24,888 nt of DNA from a virus, in the IMG/VR virus record IMGVR_UViG_3300037069_001462, positions 1 to 24,888 of that record. The stretch is one strand, 5' to 3'. Position 1 is the first letter of the stretch; every line of letters begins with the position of its first letter. This document shows positions 7,791-14,000 of this stretch, one piece after another. A model generated the notes under the pieces. That model was not told where the DNA came from. It ran no database searches and worked only from the letters and a program-made list of their open reading frames with translations. The position numbers and the translations under genes were made by a program.

Positions 7791-8024
7791 ATGCCCAACA
7801 CGCCGAGGCCGCAAGTTTGGGCGTGGATGCTGCTCGCGTTCGTCATCGTGTGCGGCATGGTGATCGCGTTCATCGCCGCGAGTATCTGCGTCTATGGCGT
7901 GGTGTGGGAACACACCGACCGCTGCAAGGACTTCGATCTGCGCGGTTGGATCGATGGCGTAATTTCCGCGCTGGTGGTGATGCTGACCGTCACGAAAAAA
8001 CCAGGGGGCGACAATGAACATTGA
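7791..8024 (+). CDS. Small membrane protein, likely holin
   Basis: A 77-residue protein with a strong hydrophobic segment at about residues 9-38 (AWMLLAFVIVCGMVIAFIAA within it) and a weaker one at about 52-67 (WIDGVISALVVMLTVT). The C-terminus is short and polar (KKPGGDNEH). AGGGG at 7781-7785 is five bases before the ATG. The gene overlaps the amidase gene by 11 bases. A small membrane protein beside an endolysin is the classic lysis pair, so it would form the inner-membrane lesion that releases the enzyme. No holin family motif is recognised, so the call rests on context and topology. Confidence 0.55.
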   Translation: MPNTPRPQVWAWMLLAFVIVCGMVIAFIAASICVYGVVWEHTDRCKDFDLRGWIDGVISALVVMLTVTKKPGGDNEH

Positions 8025-8403
8025 CGACGCCTGTTCTGCGCTGCGCGACAACGCCAAGCCGCAATCGACCGGCTACTGCGCCCGCCATGTCCGACAAGCG
8101 ATGGAAGCCGGCGGCCTGAACACCGAGGGCCGCCCGGTCGACGCGCGCGCCTACGGGCCTTTCCTCGCGCAGTCCGGCTTCCATTGCGCGGGAGCGAACG
8201 AGCTGCCCGCCGATCTGAAAGCCGGCGACATCATCGTTTTGCAGCCGTATCCCGGCGGCCATCCGTCCGGGCATATCGCGATGTACGACGGCGACCAATT
8301 TATCTCCGACTTCTGCCAGCGCGACCACTACGGCGGACCCGGCTTCCGCAACAATAAAGTCGCTTTCGAAGTCTATCGCTTCGGACCCGCGCCGACGGCC
8401 TAA
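8014..8403 (+). CDS. Endolysin: Cys/His peptidoglycan amidase or endopeptidase (CHAP/NlpC-P60-like)
   Basis: A 129-residue, single-domain enzyme. The catalytic Cys22 lies in STGYCARHVRQAMEAGG at the start of a helix; His87 lies in HPSGHIAMYDG, and a third polar residue may be D99 in FISDF. The order and spacing match papain-fold peptidoglycan amidases of the CHAP/NlpC-P60 group, including forms used by phages and by type VI amidase effectors. It has no signal peptide, so it should depend on the upstream holin-like protein. The start ATG 8014 has AGGGGG at 8003-8008. It would cut the peptide part of the host wall at lysis. The fold is well supported; the exact bond cleaved is unknown. Confidence 0.82.
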   Translation: MNIDDACSALRDNAKPQSTGYCARHVRQAMEAGGLNTEGRPVDARAYGPFLAQSGFHCAGANELPADLKAGDIIVLQPYPGGHPSGHIAMYDGDQFISDFCQRDHYGGPGFRNNKVAFEVYRFGPAPTA

Positions 8404-8444
8404 CCGACTCTCCTAGACGGCACCCGCAACGCTAAGGATCAGTC

Positions 8445-10154
8445 ATGGCAACCCCACTTCCGCCGACCATCCGAATCTTCGGCACCTATACCGACGCCGG
8501 AGACGGCTGGAATTTCGACGGCAACAACGACACCGCCCTGGTCGACTACATGCGCGACGTGATCGCGCCGCAGGCCGGCGGCGTCGTGCCGAACGCCTAT
8601 GACCTCTTTGCGGCATGGGGGACGCCGTACGATTTCGGCCCGAATATGAGCTGGAGCGTCTGGAATATGATGTCAGCCGGCTTTGTCGGCATCCCGATTG
8701 TTTCGTATCGCCCGCATAACGGGGATTCGAACCCTTATGGATGGAACGACACGCAAGCCCTGGTCGACTATGCCGATGGCAAATTCGACCAGACGCTGAC
8801 CAACATGATTGACGGCATCTACGAGTCGGGTTGTCGGTTCGTCATCTTTCGTTTCGCATACGAATACAATTTCGATTTTATGCCGTACGCGATGGGCTGG
8901 GATTCCGACAAGCAACAGAAATGGAAGGCGATGATGGAACACGTGTTCCGTCTCACGCGCGATTATGCCGCTGCGACCTATCCCGATCTTGTCTGGCTGA
9001 ATGCCTTGTGCTCCGCGATGGGCCGCGGCGGTCAGCCGGCTATGAGCGTGGTTCCTGATCCGGCGCTGTGGGACATCCTCGCGCCGGATTTTTACGGCAC
9101 TTATTACGGGGACGGCGACAAGCAGAATCCCGATCATCGCAAGGACTTTTGGCACAACGGCGCGAGCGGTTACGAAAATCCATGGACTGCGATCACGCAA
9201 CAGGCGCTGGACCTTGGCAAGCCGTTGATGCTGTCGGAAAGCGGCTGCGGCGGGCCGGATGGCGTTCACAACGACGAACATTGGATCGACTGGCTCGCCG
9301 ATCGCGTCGTGGAATTCCGCGCCAAAGGCGGCCGGTGGTGGGGGTTCTGTAAGTGGGATATCAGCCCCGGCGATGGCAGCTGGCGCTGGTCCGATGGCAC
9401 GCAACCGGCGCTTGGCGAGGCGCTTGGTCGCCGCATCGGCGATCTGCTCGGCGACGAAATCAGCACGACCAATCCGCTCGGCGACGTGATCGATCCGCCC
9501 GACCCGGTGGACCCGCCCGTGGAACCGCCGATTGACCCGCCGGCCAGCGTCGAACCGTCGCCGGACGGGACCACGGCGACCGCGCCCGGCCTGGTGCTCT
9601 ACAGCGCCGGAGGGAACAGCTTCGAGCTGGTCGAGCTGGACAACGCGGACGCGGATTACGGCATCGCCTATAACGGCGCGCACGACCCGGCCACGCATGA
9701 CGTCGACACGCTCTACGCCCAAGGCGGCGTGATCTATCAGCAAGCCAGCGGCTGGTGGTACGCCAGCGACGATCGCGGCGGCTGGGCCGGCGCGGATGAT
9801 CCGACCGCTGGACCCGTCGACCCGCCCGTGGAACCGCCCGTGGAACCGCCCGTGGAACCGCCGCCCGTGGATCCGAGCAATCCGAGCATCGAGATTCCGA
9901 TTGCGCCGCCACCCGGCGCGACGGATGCGGTCTATGTGACCGAGGCGCTGACCAAGCCGAGCAACTTCGTGTCCGTCAACGACATCTCGAAATGGCTCGG
10001 CGCGTCGCAGAAAACGCCGATCAACACGTATATCGGCAATACGGTTTACGATGTCGTCGGCTCGAAACAGGAAGGCAGCCAGTACGGGCTGCAATGCGGG
10101 GTGAAGGTGCAGCCGCCCGATGCACAGCTCAACTCGCCCGTCAGACTGGCCTAG
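8445..10154 (+). CDS. GH26-like glycoside hydrolase with Pro-rich linkers (possible depolymerase)
   Basis: A 569-residue multidomain protein. Residues 1-335 look like a clan GH-A barrel closest to family GH26 (beta-mannanases and relatives): [11 protein letters not shown] (87-97), then DGKFDQTL (111-118), strand [12 protein letters not shown] with E140 as candidate acid/base, and [13 protein letters not shown] with E266 as candidate nucleophile. Linkers of VDPPVEPP type (about 350-368 and 456-480) flank an ~85-residue domain with Trp/Tyr pairs ([15 protein letters not shown]), perhaps carbohydrate-binding. The last ~75 residues are unrecognised. AAGGA at 8434-8438 precedes the ATG and there is no signal peptide. 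It may degrade a host capsule or exopolysaccharide, either in the virion or after lysis. The substrate is unknown. Confidence 0.65.
   Translation: MATPLPPTIRIFGTYTDAGDGWNFDGNNDTALVDYMRDVIAPQAGGVVPNAYDLFAAWGTPYDFGPNMSWSVWNMMSAGFVGIPIVSYRPHNGDSNPYGWNDTQALVDYADGKFDQTLTNMIDGIYESGCRFVIFRFAYEYNFDFMPYAMGWDSDKQQKWKAMMEHVFRLTRDYAAATYPDLVWLNALCSAMGRGGQPAMSVVPDPALWDILAPDFYGTYYGDGDKQNPDHRKDFWHNGASGYENPWTAITQQALDLGKPLMLSESGCGGPDGVHNDEHWIDWLADRVVEFRAKGGRWWGFCKWDISPGDGSWRWSDGTQPALGEALGRRIGDLLGDEISTTNPLGDVIDPPDPVDPPVEPPIDPPASVEPSPDGTTATAPGLVLYSAGGNSFELVELDNADADYGIAYNGAHDPATHDVDTLYAQGGVIYQQASGWWYASDDRGGWAGADDPTAGPVDPPVEPPVEPPVEPPPVDPSNPSIEIPIAPPPGATDAVYVTEALTKPSNFVSVNDISKWLGASQKTPINTYIGNTVYDVVGSKQEGSQYGLQCGVKVQPPDAQLNSPVRLA
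9822..9857 (+). repeat. Three perfect 12-bp tandem repeats coding for PPVE
   Basis: CCGCCCGTGGAA is repeated exactly three times in a row (9822-9833, 9834-9845, 9846-9857), with a diverged further copy after it and a related single copy near 9511-9525. It encodes the second Pro-rich linker of the glycosidase. Exact copies at the DNA level point to recent slippage, so linker length probably varies between relatives. Confidence 0.85.
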
Positions 10155-10156
10155 CC

Positions 10157-10582
10157 GTGGCCGATCCGACGTTCCGCCCGATCATCGCCGTCGACTTTGA
10201 CGGCGTGATTCACTCCTACGAACGCGGATGGCAGGACGGGACCATTTATGGAACCGTCGTGCCCGGCTTCTTCGAATGGATCGAGCGCGTGCCCGAGCAT
10301 TTCCGCATCGCCATCTATTCGTCGCGCAGCAAGAGCGACGCGGGCGTCGCGGCAATGAGCTTATGGCTGCACAAGCAGCGCAACGCCTGGATCAAAGCCG
10401 GCGGCGCGCGCGACCCGGCCAGGCCGCTGACGATTGAGTTCGCGTGCGAAAAGCCGTCGGCGTGGGTCACGATCGATGATCGCGCGATATGCTTTCGCGG
10501 CGACTGGTCCGATCCGGCGCTGACCCCGGACGCCCTGGCGGCGTTCCGGCCCTGGACGCAGGCAAACGCGAAGGACGGCTGA
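10157..10582 (+). CDS. HAD-superfamily phosphatase-like protein
   Basis: A 141-residue protein with the haloacid-dehalogenase motifs in order. Motif I is [10 protein letters not shown] with nucleophile D13 and D15; motif II is [10 protein letters not shown] with S55/S56; motif III is K99 (CEKPSAW); motif IV is TIDDRA with D107 and D108. There is almost no cap domain, as in small phosphatases of this class acting on large or polymeric substrates. It starts at GTG 10157, three bases after the glycosidase stop, with no clear Shine-Dalgarno. Phages carry such proteins as nucleotide or polynucleotide phosphatases; which applies here cannot be told. Confidence 0.8.
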   Translation: MADPTFRPIIAVDFDGVIHSYERGWQDGTIYGTVVPGFFEWIERVPEHFRIAIYSSRSKSDAGVAAMSLWLHKQRNAWIKAGGARDPARPLTIEFACEKPSAWVTIDDRAICFRGDWSDPALTPDALAAFRPWTQANAKDG

Positions 10583-10583
10583 C

Positions 10584-10832
10584 ATGGCGAATGTCTTCGA
10601 CGGGGCGCCGGACGCGCGGCAATCCGATGACGTCGCAATGCCGGTGTCGCGGTTTCGTCCGAAATATCGGGCGCTGACCGCTGACGAGATTGCATTGCAC
10701 GACGCCATCAAAGCCAAAGCGACCGAGCTGGAAACGCTCATCGATCAAGTGAAACCAGGCCGCTATCGATCGCTGGGCATGACGGCGCTAGAGGCGGCGA
10801 TAATGTGGACGATCAAAGAATTGACGTCGTAA
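10584..10832 (+). CDS. Acb2/Tad1-type helical hairpin protein, candidate anti-CBASS/anti-Thoeris sponge
   Basis: An 82-residue protein. A ~30-residue N-terminal arm ends RFRPKYRALT. Two helices follow: TADEIALHDAIKAKATELET (about 32-51) and TALEAAIMWTIKELT (about 67-81), joined by KPGRYRSLG. This matches my knowledge of the Acb2/Tad1 hairpin family, with the E-I-A/HDAIK first helix and the MWTIKELT ending. Family members oligomerise and bind cyclic nucleotide or ADP-ribose-derived signals, starving CBASS or Thoeris effectors. AAGGA at 10571-10575 is eight bases before the ATG. The gene overlaps the next one as TAATG. Family call from pattern memory; ligand unknown. Confidence 0.7.
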   Translation: MANVFDGAPDARQSDDVAMPVSRFRPKYRALTADEIALHDAIKAKATELETLIDQVKPGRYRSLGMTALEAAIMWTIKELTS

Positions 10833-11119
10833 TGACCCGTGACGAACCGGCCCATGCGAAGGCGCTGGCGGATGCGGCCATGTTCGGAACGGGAGTGGTC
10901 AAGGCGACGACGGACGGCACAACCCATATCGAGCTAGAAACGATAAGGGAGCCACGCAAGGCGCTGCCCGAGATGGGCGCAGCCCGCGCGTGCGGAAAGC
11001 TGGGATGTCCAGCGCCGCGCTTCACGACGGGCTTAGGCTTCGCAGGCGGCGGATTCGGCGTGTACGAATTCTGCGAAGTCTGCGGCCAGGTTGTCGCCAA
11101 AACGCAGCTGGGCGACTGA
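10832..11119 (+). CDS. Small zinc-ribbon protein
   Basis: A 95-residue protein whose TAATG start overlaps the hairpin-protein stop; an upstream in-frame GTG at 10805 is possible. Its C-terminal half has two Cys pairs, C54-x4-C59 (ACGKLGCP) and C81-x2-C84 (FCEVCGQVV), with a Gly/Phe-rich stretch between them, a layout typical of a zinc ribbon. The N-terminal half is mixed alpha/beta without recognised motifs. It may bind nucleic acid or another protein. Co-translation with the Acb2/Tad1-like gene hints at a shared accessory function, but this is inference. Confidence 0.6.
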   Translation: MTRDEPAHAKALADAAMFGTGVVKATTDGTTHIELETIREPRKALPEMGAARACGKLGCPAPRFTTGLGFAGGGFGVYEFCEVCGQVVAKTQLGD

Positions 11120-11125
11120 CCGCTA

Positions 11126-11160
11126 GGGTACGCCGGCCCGTCTGCCGTGTACCCATTGAC
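11126..11160 (+). repeat. Copy 2 of the GGGTACGCC...GTACCCATTGAC hairpin element
   Basis: Arms GGGTACGC (11126-11133) and GTGTACCC (11147-11154) pair over 8 positions with one G-U; the 13-base loop is unlike copy 1, and ATTGAC follows directly as in copy 1. Pairing is kept despite the single arm change (GCG to GTG), which favours an RNA-level structure, though a DNA-binding dyad is possible. It lies in the leader of the capsid gene. Confidence 0.6.
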
Positions 11161-11207
11161 GGCCTAGCCTGCCGCCGCAGTAACCTCCGCGCTGGCCCGC
11201 CGGAAAT

Positions 11208-11301
11208 GGCAGTCCCGAGAGGGACCAAGCAACGCCGCCGGGCACGCGACCAGACGAACACGCGCAAAGCGAGTCCGCCGGCAGTCCTTACGGGACCAAG
11301 C
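11208..11301 (+). repeat. Duplicated GGCAGTCC-loop-GGGACCAAGC hairpin motif
   Basis: Two copies start at 11208 and 11280, 72 bases apart. Copy A has stem GTCCC/GGGAC with loop GAGA. Copy B has GTCCT/GGGAC (one T-G pair) with loop TAC. Both continue ACCAAGC and then a C/G-rich tail. The loops differ while the stems are kept, suggesting a duplicated structural element in the capsid-gene leader. Confidence 0.5.
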
Positions 11302-11387
11302 CGCGCCAGCCGCCGTCCCCGCACTCGCCGGCCGCTCTGACCCCGAAAAATCCGGCCGCCTCTGCGCGGCCCATGGAGGTTTGAGCA

Positions 11388-12377
11388 ATGGCCGTTCCGA
11401 GCCTTGGCGCAGCAATATCGAATACGTACGTCACGAATGGCGCAAATGGTGCAACGAATGTCCGCGAAGACTTGTCGGACATGATTTGGGAAATCGATCC
11501 TGAAGAAACGCCGTGTGTAACGGCGCTGGGCCGCGGCGAGGATGCCGAGGCTACGACGACGAATTGGCTCGTTCAGGAACTGAACGCTGCAGATTCCAAT
11601 ATCCAGCCGGAAGGGTTTAGATTCCTAGCCCAACCGGCAAAGAAACCTACCCGCATCGCCAATATCTGTCAGATCATGGTCCGCACGGTGACCGTATCGA
11701 ACACGTTGCGCGCGTCCGATACCGTCGGCGGTGACGAGTGGGACCGCCAGAGTTTGATGAAGGGCAAGGAAGTCCGGCGCGACCTCGAATGGTGGATTAC
11801 CCGCGATAAAGTCAAAGCGGCGACCGATCCCCGCCAGATGAGCAGCATTCAATGCTTCATCACGAACGGCAGCATGGGCGCCGGCACGGGCGCCCTGTCG
11901 AGCGGCGACGGCGTAACGGCGCCGATCCACGGCACCGCGCGCACGCTGACGCTGGATCTGATCGCGGACGCCATGCAGCAGGCGTTCACCGTCGGCGGCA
12001 AGCCGACGCTGGGCCTGTCATCGCCGCGCCTCAAACGGCTGTTTTCCGGGCTGGCGCAGGGCGGCGCCGGCAACGCGATTGCCGCGCAGAATCAGGCGCA
12101 GGTGACCCCGACGCGGCCGGTGACGATCATCGGCGCGGTCGACGCGTTCCTGTCGGATTTCGGCCGCATCGAGATGGCGCCGGACATCTTCATGCCGGAC
12201 GGCGCTTTCCTGCTGATCGATCCGAACCATGCCGAAGTCGCGCCGCTGACCGGGCGCGACATGAATCAGGAGCAATACGCAAAAACCGGCGATGCGGTCG
12301 ACGGCGGCGTGGTGTTCGAAGGCACGCTGCGCGTGACCGCGCCGAAGGCGCACGCGATGGTCGGCGATCTGAGCTGA
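11388..12377 (+). CDS. Major capsid protein, SU10/DUF5309 type
   Basis: A 329-residue protein beginning MAVPSLGAAISNTYVTNGA. The N-terminal region (VREDLSDMIWEIDPEETP, about 25-42) and the later APDIFMPDGAFLLIDPNHAE segment (about 263-282) are typical of the SU10-type major capsid family with an HK97-like fold. Length and place, after scaffold and before adaptor, agree. It would form the icosahedral shell in several hundred copies. This fits the best ribosome site in the window, GGAGG at 11375-11379 with eight-base spacing, and the structured leader upstream. The stop overlaps the next start as TGATG. Confidence 0.88.
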   Translation: MAVPSLGAAISNTYVTNGANGATNVREDLSDMIWEIDPEETPCVTALGRGEDAEATTTNWLVQELNAADSNIQPEGFRFLAQPAKKPTRIANICQIMVRTVTVSNTLRASDTVGGDEWDRQSLMKGKEVRRDLEWWITRDKVKAATDPRQMSSIQCFITNGSMGAGTGALSSGDGVTAPIHGTARTLTLDLIADAMQQAFTVGGKPTLGLSSPRLKRLFSGLAQGGAGNAIAAQNQAQVTPTRPVTIIGAVDAFLSDFGRIEMAPDIFMPDGAFLLIDPNHAEVAPLTGRDMNQEQYAKTGDAVDGGVVFEGTLRVTAPKAHAMVGDLS

Positions 12378-12712
12378 TGCTGCTGGACGAAACCAGCCCG
12401 GCCACGGGCATTCGCACGGAAATCGCGCGCGACCCGGAAACGGGCGTGCCGATCATCCGCCGATCGCAGGACGTGGCCGGGGTGCTCGACCAGAACGCGC
12501 GGGAGGCGGCGGATTTCGACGCCGCCCGCGTGGCGCGCAATCCCGGCGGCTTCCGCCACGTCGCGCGGATTCCCATGGTCGTCTTCGCGCAGCTGCGCGC
12601 CGCCGGCATCGTGGAAGGGATGCAGGTGATCGATGAAAAGCGGTTCCTGCAATTCCTGTCCGACCCCGACGTGCGCAAGCTGCGCACCGACAACGGCGGG
12701 CGCCTCGCCTGA
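12377..12712 (+). CDS. Small protein after the capsid gene, unknown function
   Basis: A 111-residue soluble protein, TGATG-coupled to both the capsid gene and the adaptor gene. The N-terminal part is polar (ETGVPIIRRSQDVAGVLDQN), and the middle reads GGFRHVARIPMVVFAQLRAAG. The last part (EKRFLQFLSDPDVRKLRTD) is helical. Comparable proteins sit at this place in related podoviruses, but I cannot name a domain. It could serve in capsid decoration or head completion; that is a guess from position only. Confidence 0.6.
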   Translation: MLLDETSPATGIRTEIARDPETGVPIIRRSQDVAGVLDQNAREAADFDAARVARNPGGFRHVARIPMVVFAQLRAAGIVEGMQVIDEKRFLQFLSDPDVRKLRTDNGGRLA

Positions 12713-13419
12713 TGACGCGCGGGGAGCTGCAGACCGCCGTACTTTCGTGGCTGCACCGCGCCAACTTCCGCAGCGCGGTCCCCGATTTCGATGCGGTGGG
12801 CAACTTCATTAGCCTCGCGGAACAGGACGTCAATCTAGACCTGCGCGCGCGCTGCATGGTGGTCCGCACCGAACAGCCGATCGATGCCGGCCCGCAGATT
12901 CCACTCCCCTGCGACTACATCGAGGGATTCCGCATCGGCCTGGTCGGCGGCGGCGAGCTGCTTTACGAGCCGAGCGCGCGGATCGGCGAGGGCGACGTGT
13001 ATCTGGCCTATGCCGAGCCGGAGGCGATCACCTATGCCAGCTCCGGGCCGCCGCGGTCCTATACGGTCATCGGCGACATCATGGAGATCCGGCCATGGTC
13101 GGCGCCGCCGGACCCGCTGCCGGCCGGCTGGATGCCATGGACGGTGCGCCTCGATTACTACGCGCGGCAATCGCTCGGGCCGAACCTGACCGATACGACC
13201 CGGGTACTGACGAACTATCCGGGCGTGTATCTCTACGGCGCGTTGCTGCAGGCGGCACCGTTCCTGCGCGACGATTCCCGGCTGGCGACCTGGCAAACCA
13301 ACTATCAGTCGACCATTTTCCGCGCCAATGCCGAGCATGAACGCGCGCGCAGCCAAGGCTCGCGCCTGGTCGCACGCTATGGCCGCCAGCCGCGACTCTC
13401 GCGGGATGTGAGCCTTTGA
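12712..13419 (+). CDS. Head-to-tail adaptor (SU10-adaptor/P22 gp4-like)
   Basis: A 235-residue protein. The start (MTRGELQTAVLSWLHRANF) and FISLAEQDVNLDLRARCM (about 33-50) form the helical part typical of these adaptors. A beta-rich middle (about 70-150) follows, then NYPGVYLYGALLQAAPFLRD (about 164-183), a highly characteristic block, and a C-terminal helix. It would bind beneath the portal after packaging and begin head closure. It is TGATG-coupled to the gene before, and its stop overlaps the next start. The assignment is by pattern and position. Confidence 0.78.
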   Translation: MTRGELQTAVLSWLHRANFRSAVPDFDAVGNFISLAEQDVNLDLRARCMVVRTEQPIDAGPQIPLPCDYIEGFRIGLVGGGELLYEPSARIGEGDVYLAYAEPEAITYASSGPPRSYTVIGDIMEIRPWSAPPDPLPAGWMPWTVRLDYYARQSLGPNLTDTTRVLTNYPGVYLYGALLQAAPFLRDDSRLATWQTNYQSTIFRANAEHERARSQGSRLVARYGRQPRLSRDVSL

Positions 13420-14000
13420 GCGCGGCGCTGGCCGCGCTGTGGCCGCCGACCGGCCCCGCCAGCCGCGCCGCTCCGGCGGTCGCGATAGCGCGCCTCGAAT
13501 TGGGCCTGCTGGGCGTTCACGTGGCGATCGGCGATCCACTCAATCCGGCGGCCGAGCTGCACGGCCGCGGATATCAGCGGATGCCGACGGGGGAGCTGGC
13601 GCATCCCGGTACCGATCCGGCTATTTGGAGTAACCCGCTGCCGATTCTGTGGCCGCAAGCCGGCGAGTCCTGGGGCATCGCGCAAGTTATGGCGGTGTTC
13701 GATCGCGACGACGCGCAATCGACCGTGCTGGCGACTGCGGCGGTGCCGCAGCCCTATGTCGTGCGCGGGGGCGACCAGCCGCGCATTCCGCCCTGGGGCT
13801 TGCTGATCGGCGGCGTCGACGCGGGAACCCCGCGGATGTTCGGCATGGGCCGTTTTGGCGAAAGCCTGTACGGCGGCTATCCGCCCGAGGGTGGCGTTTT
13901 CTTCACGGCAACCCTGATCGGCTTCGCCTGGCTGCGCGACACGGCGAGCTGCGCGCCCTACCAGCCGGCGCCGCCGCTTATCGTGGGAGGCTGCACCTAA
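13416..14000 (+). CDS. Virion-associated protein of unknown function
   Basis: A 194-residue protein with a TTG start inside a TTGA overlap with the adaptor stop; the uncommon start codon is chosen because no ATG/GTG fits the coupling, and it could be wrong. The protein is beta-rich with many Gly and Pro, including PIWPWG-like turns (RIPPWGLLIGGVDAGTPRMF) and GRFGESLYGGYPPEGG near the C-terminus. Position between adaptor and tail fibre suggests a tail or fibre-attachment role. No family can be named with confidence. Confidence 0.55.
   Translation: MSAALAALWPPTGPASRAAPAVAIARLELGLLGVHVAIGDPLNPAAELHGRGYQRMPTGELAHPGTDPAIWSNPLPILWPQAGESWGIAQVMAVFDRDDAQSTVLATAAVPQPYVVRGGDQPRIPPWGLLIGGVDAGTPRMFGMGRFGESLYGGYPPEGGVFFTATLIGFAWLRDTASCAPYQPAPPLIVGGCT

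Larger units (their letters stand above)
11120..11387 (+). promoter_or_regulatory. Structured leader upstream of the major capsid gene
   Basis: This is the longest apparently non-coding stretch (268 bases). It holds hairpin element copy 2 (11126-11160), followed by CCTAGC (11163-11168), which could instead pair with GCTAGG (11122-11127). Next comes a duplicated ~22-base motif, GGCAGTCC...GGGACCAAGC, at 11208 and 11280; each copy forms a small hairpin, the first GTCCC-GAGA-GGGAC with a GNRA tetraloop. Last is GGCCGC (11354-11359) with GCGGCC (11366-11371), just before the strong GGAGG at 11375-11379 and the capsid ATG. It is probably a 5' leader or processing region setting capsid expression. 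A 44-codon basic ORF (11206-11340) lies inside and is doubtful. Confidence 0.55.
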
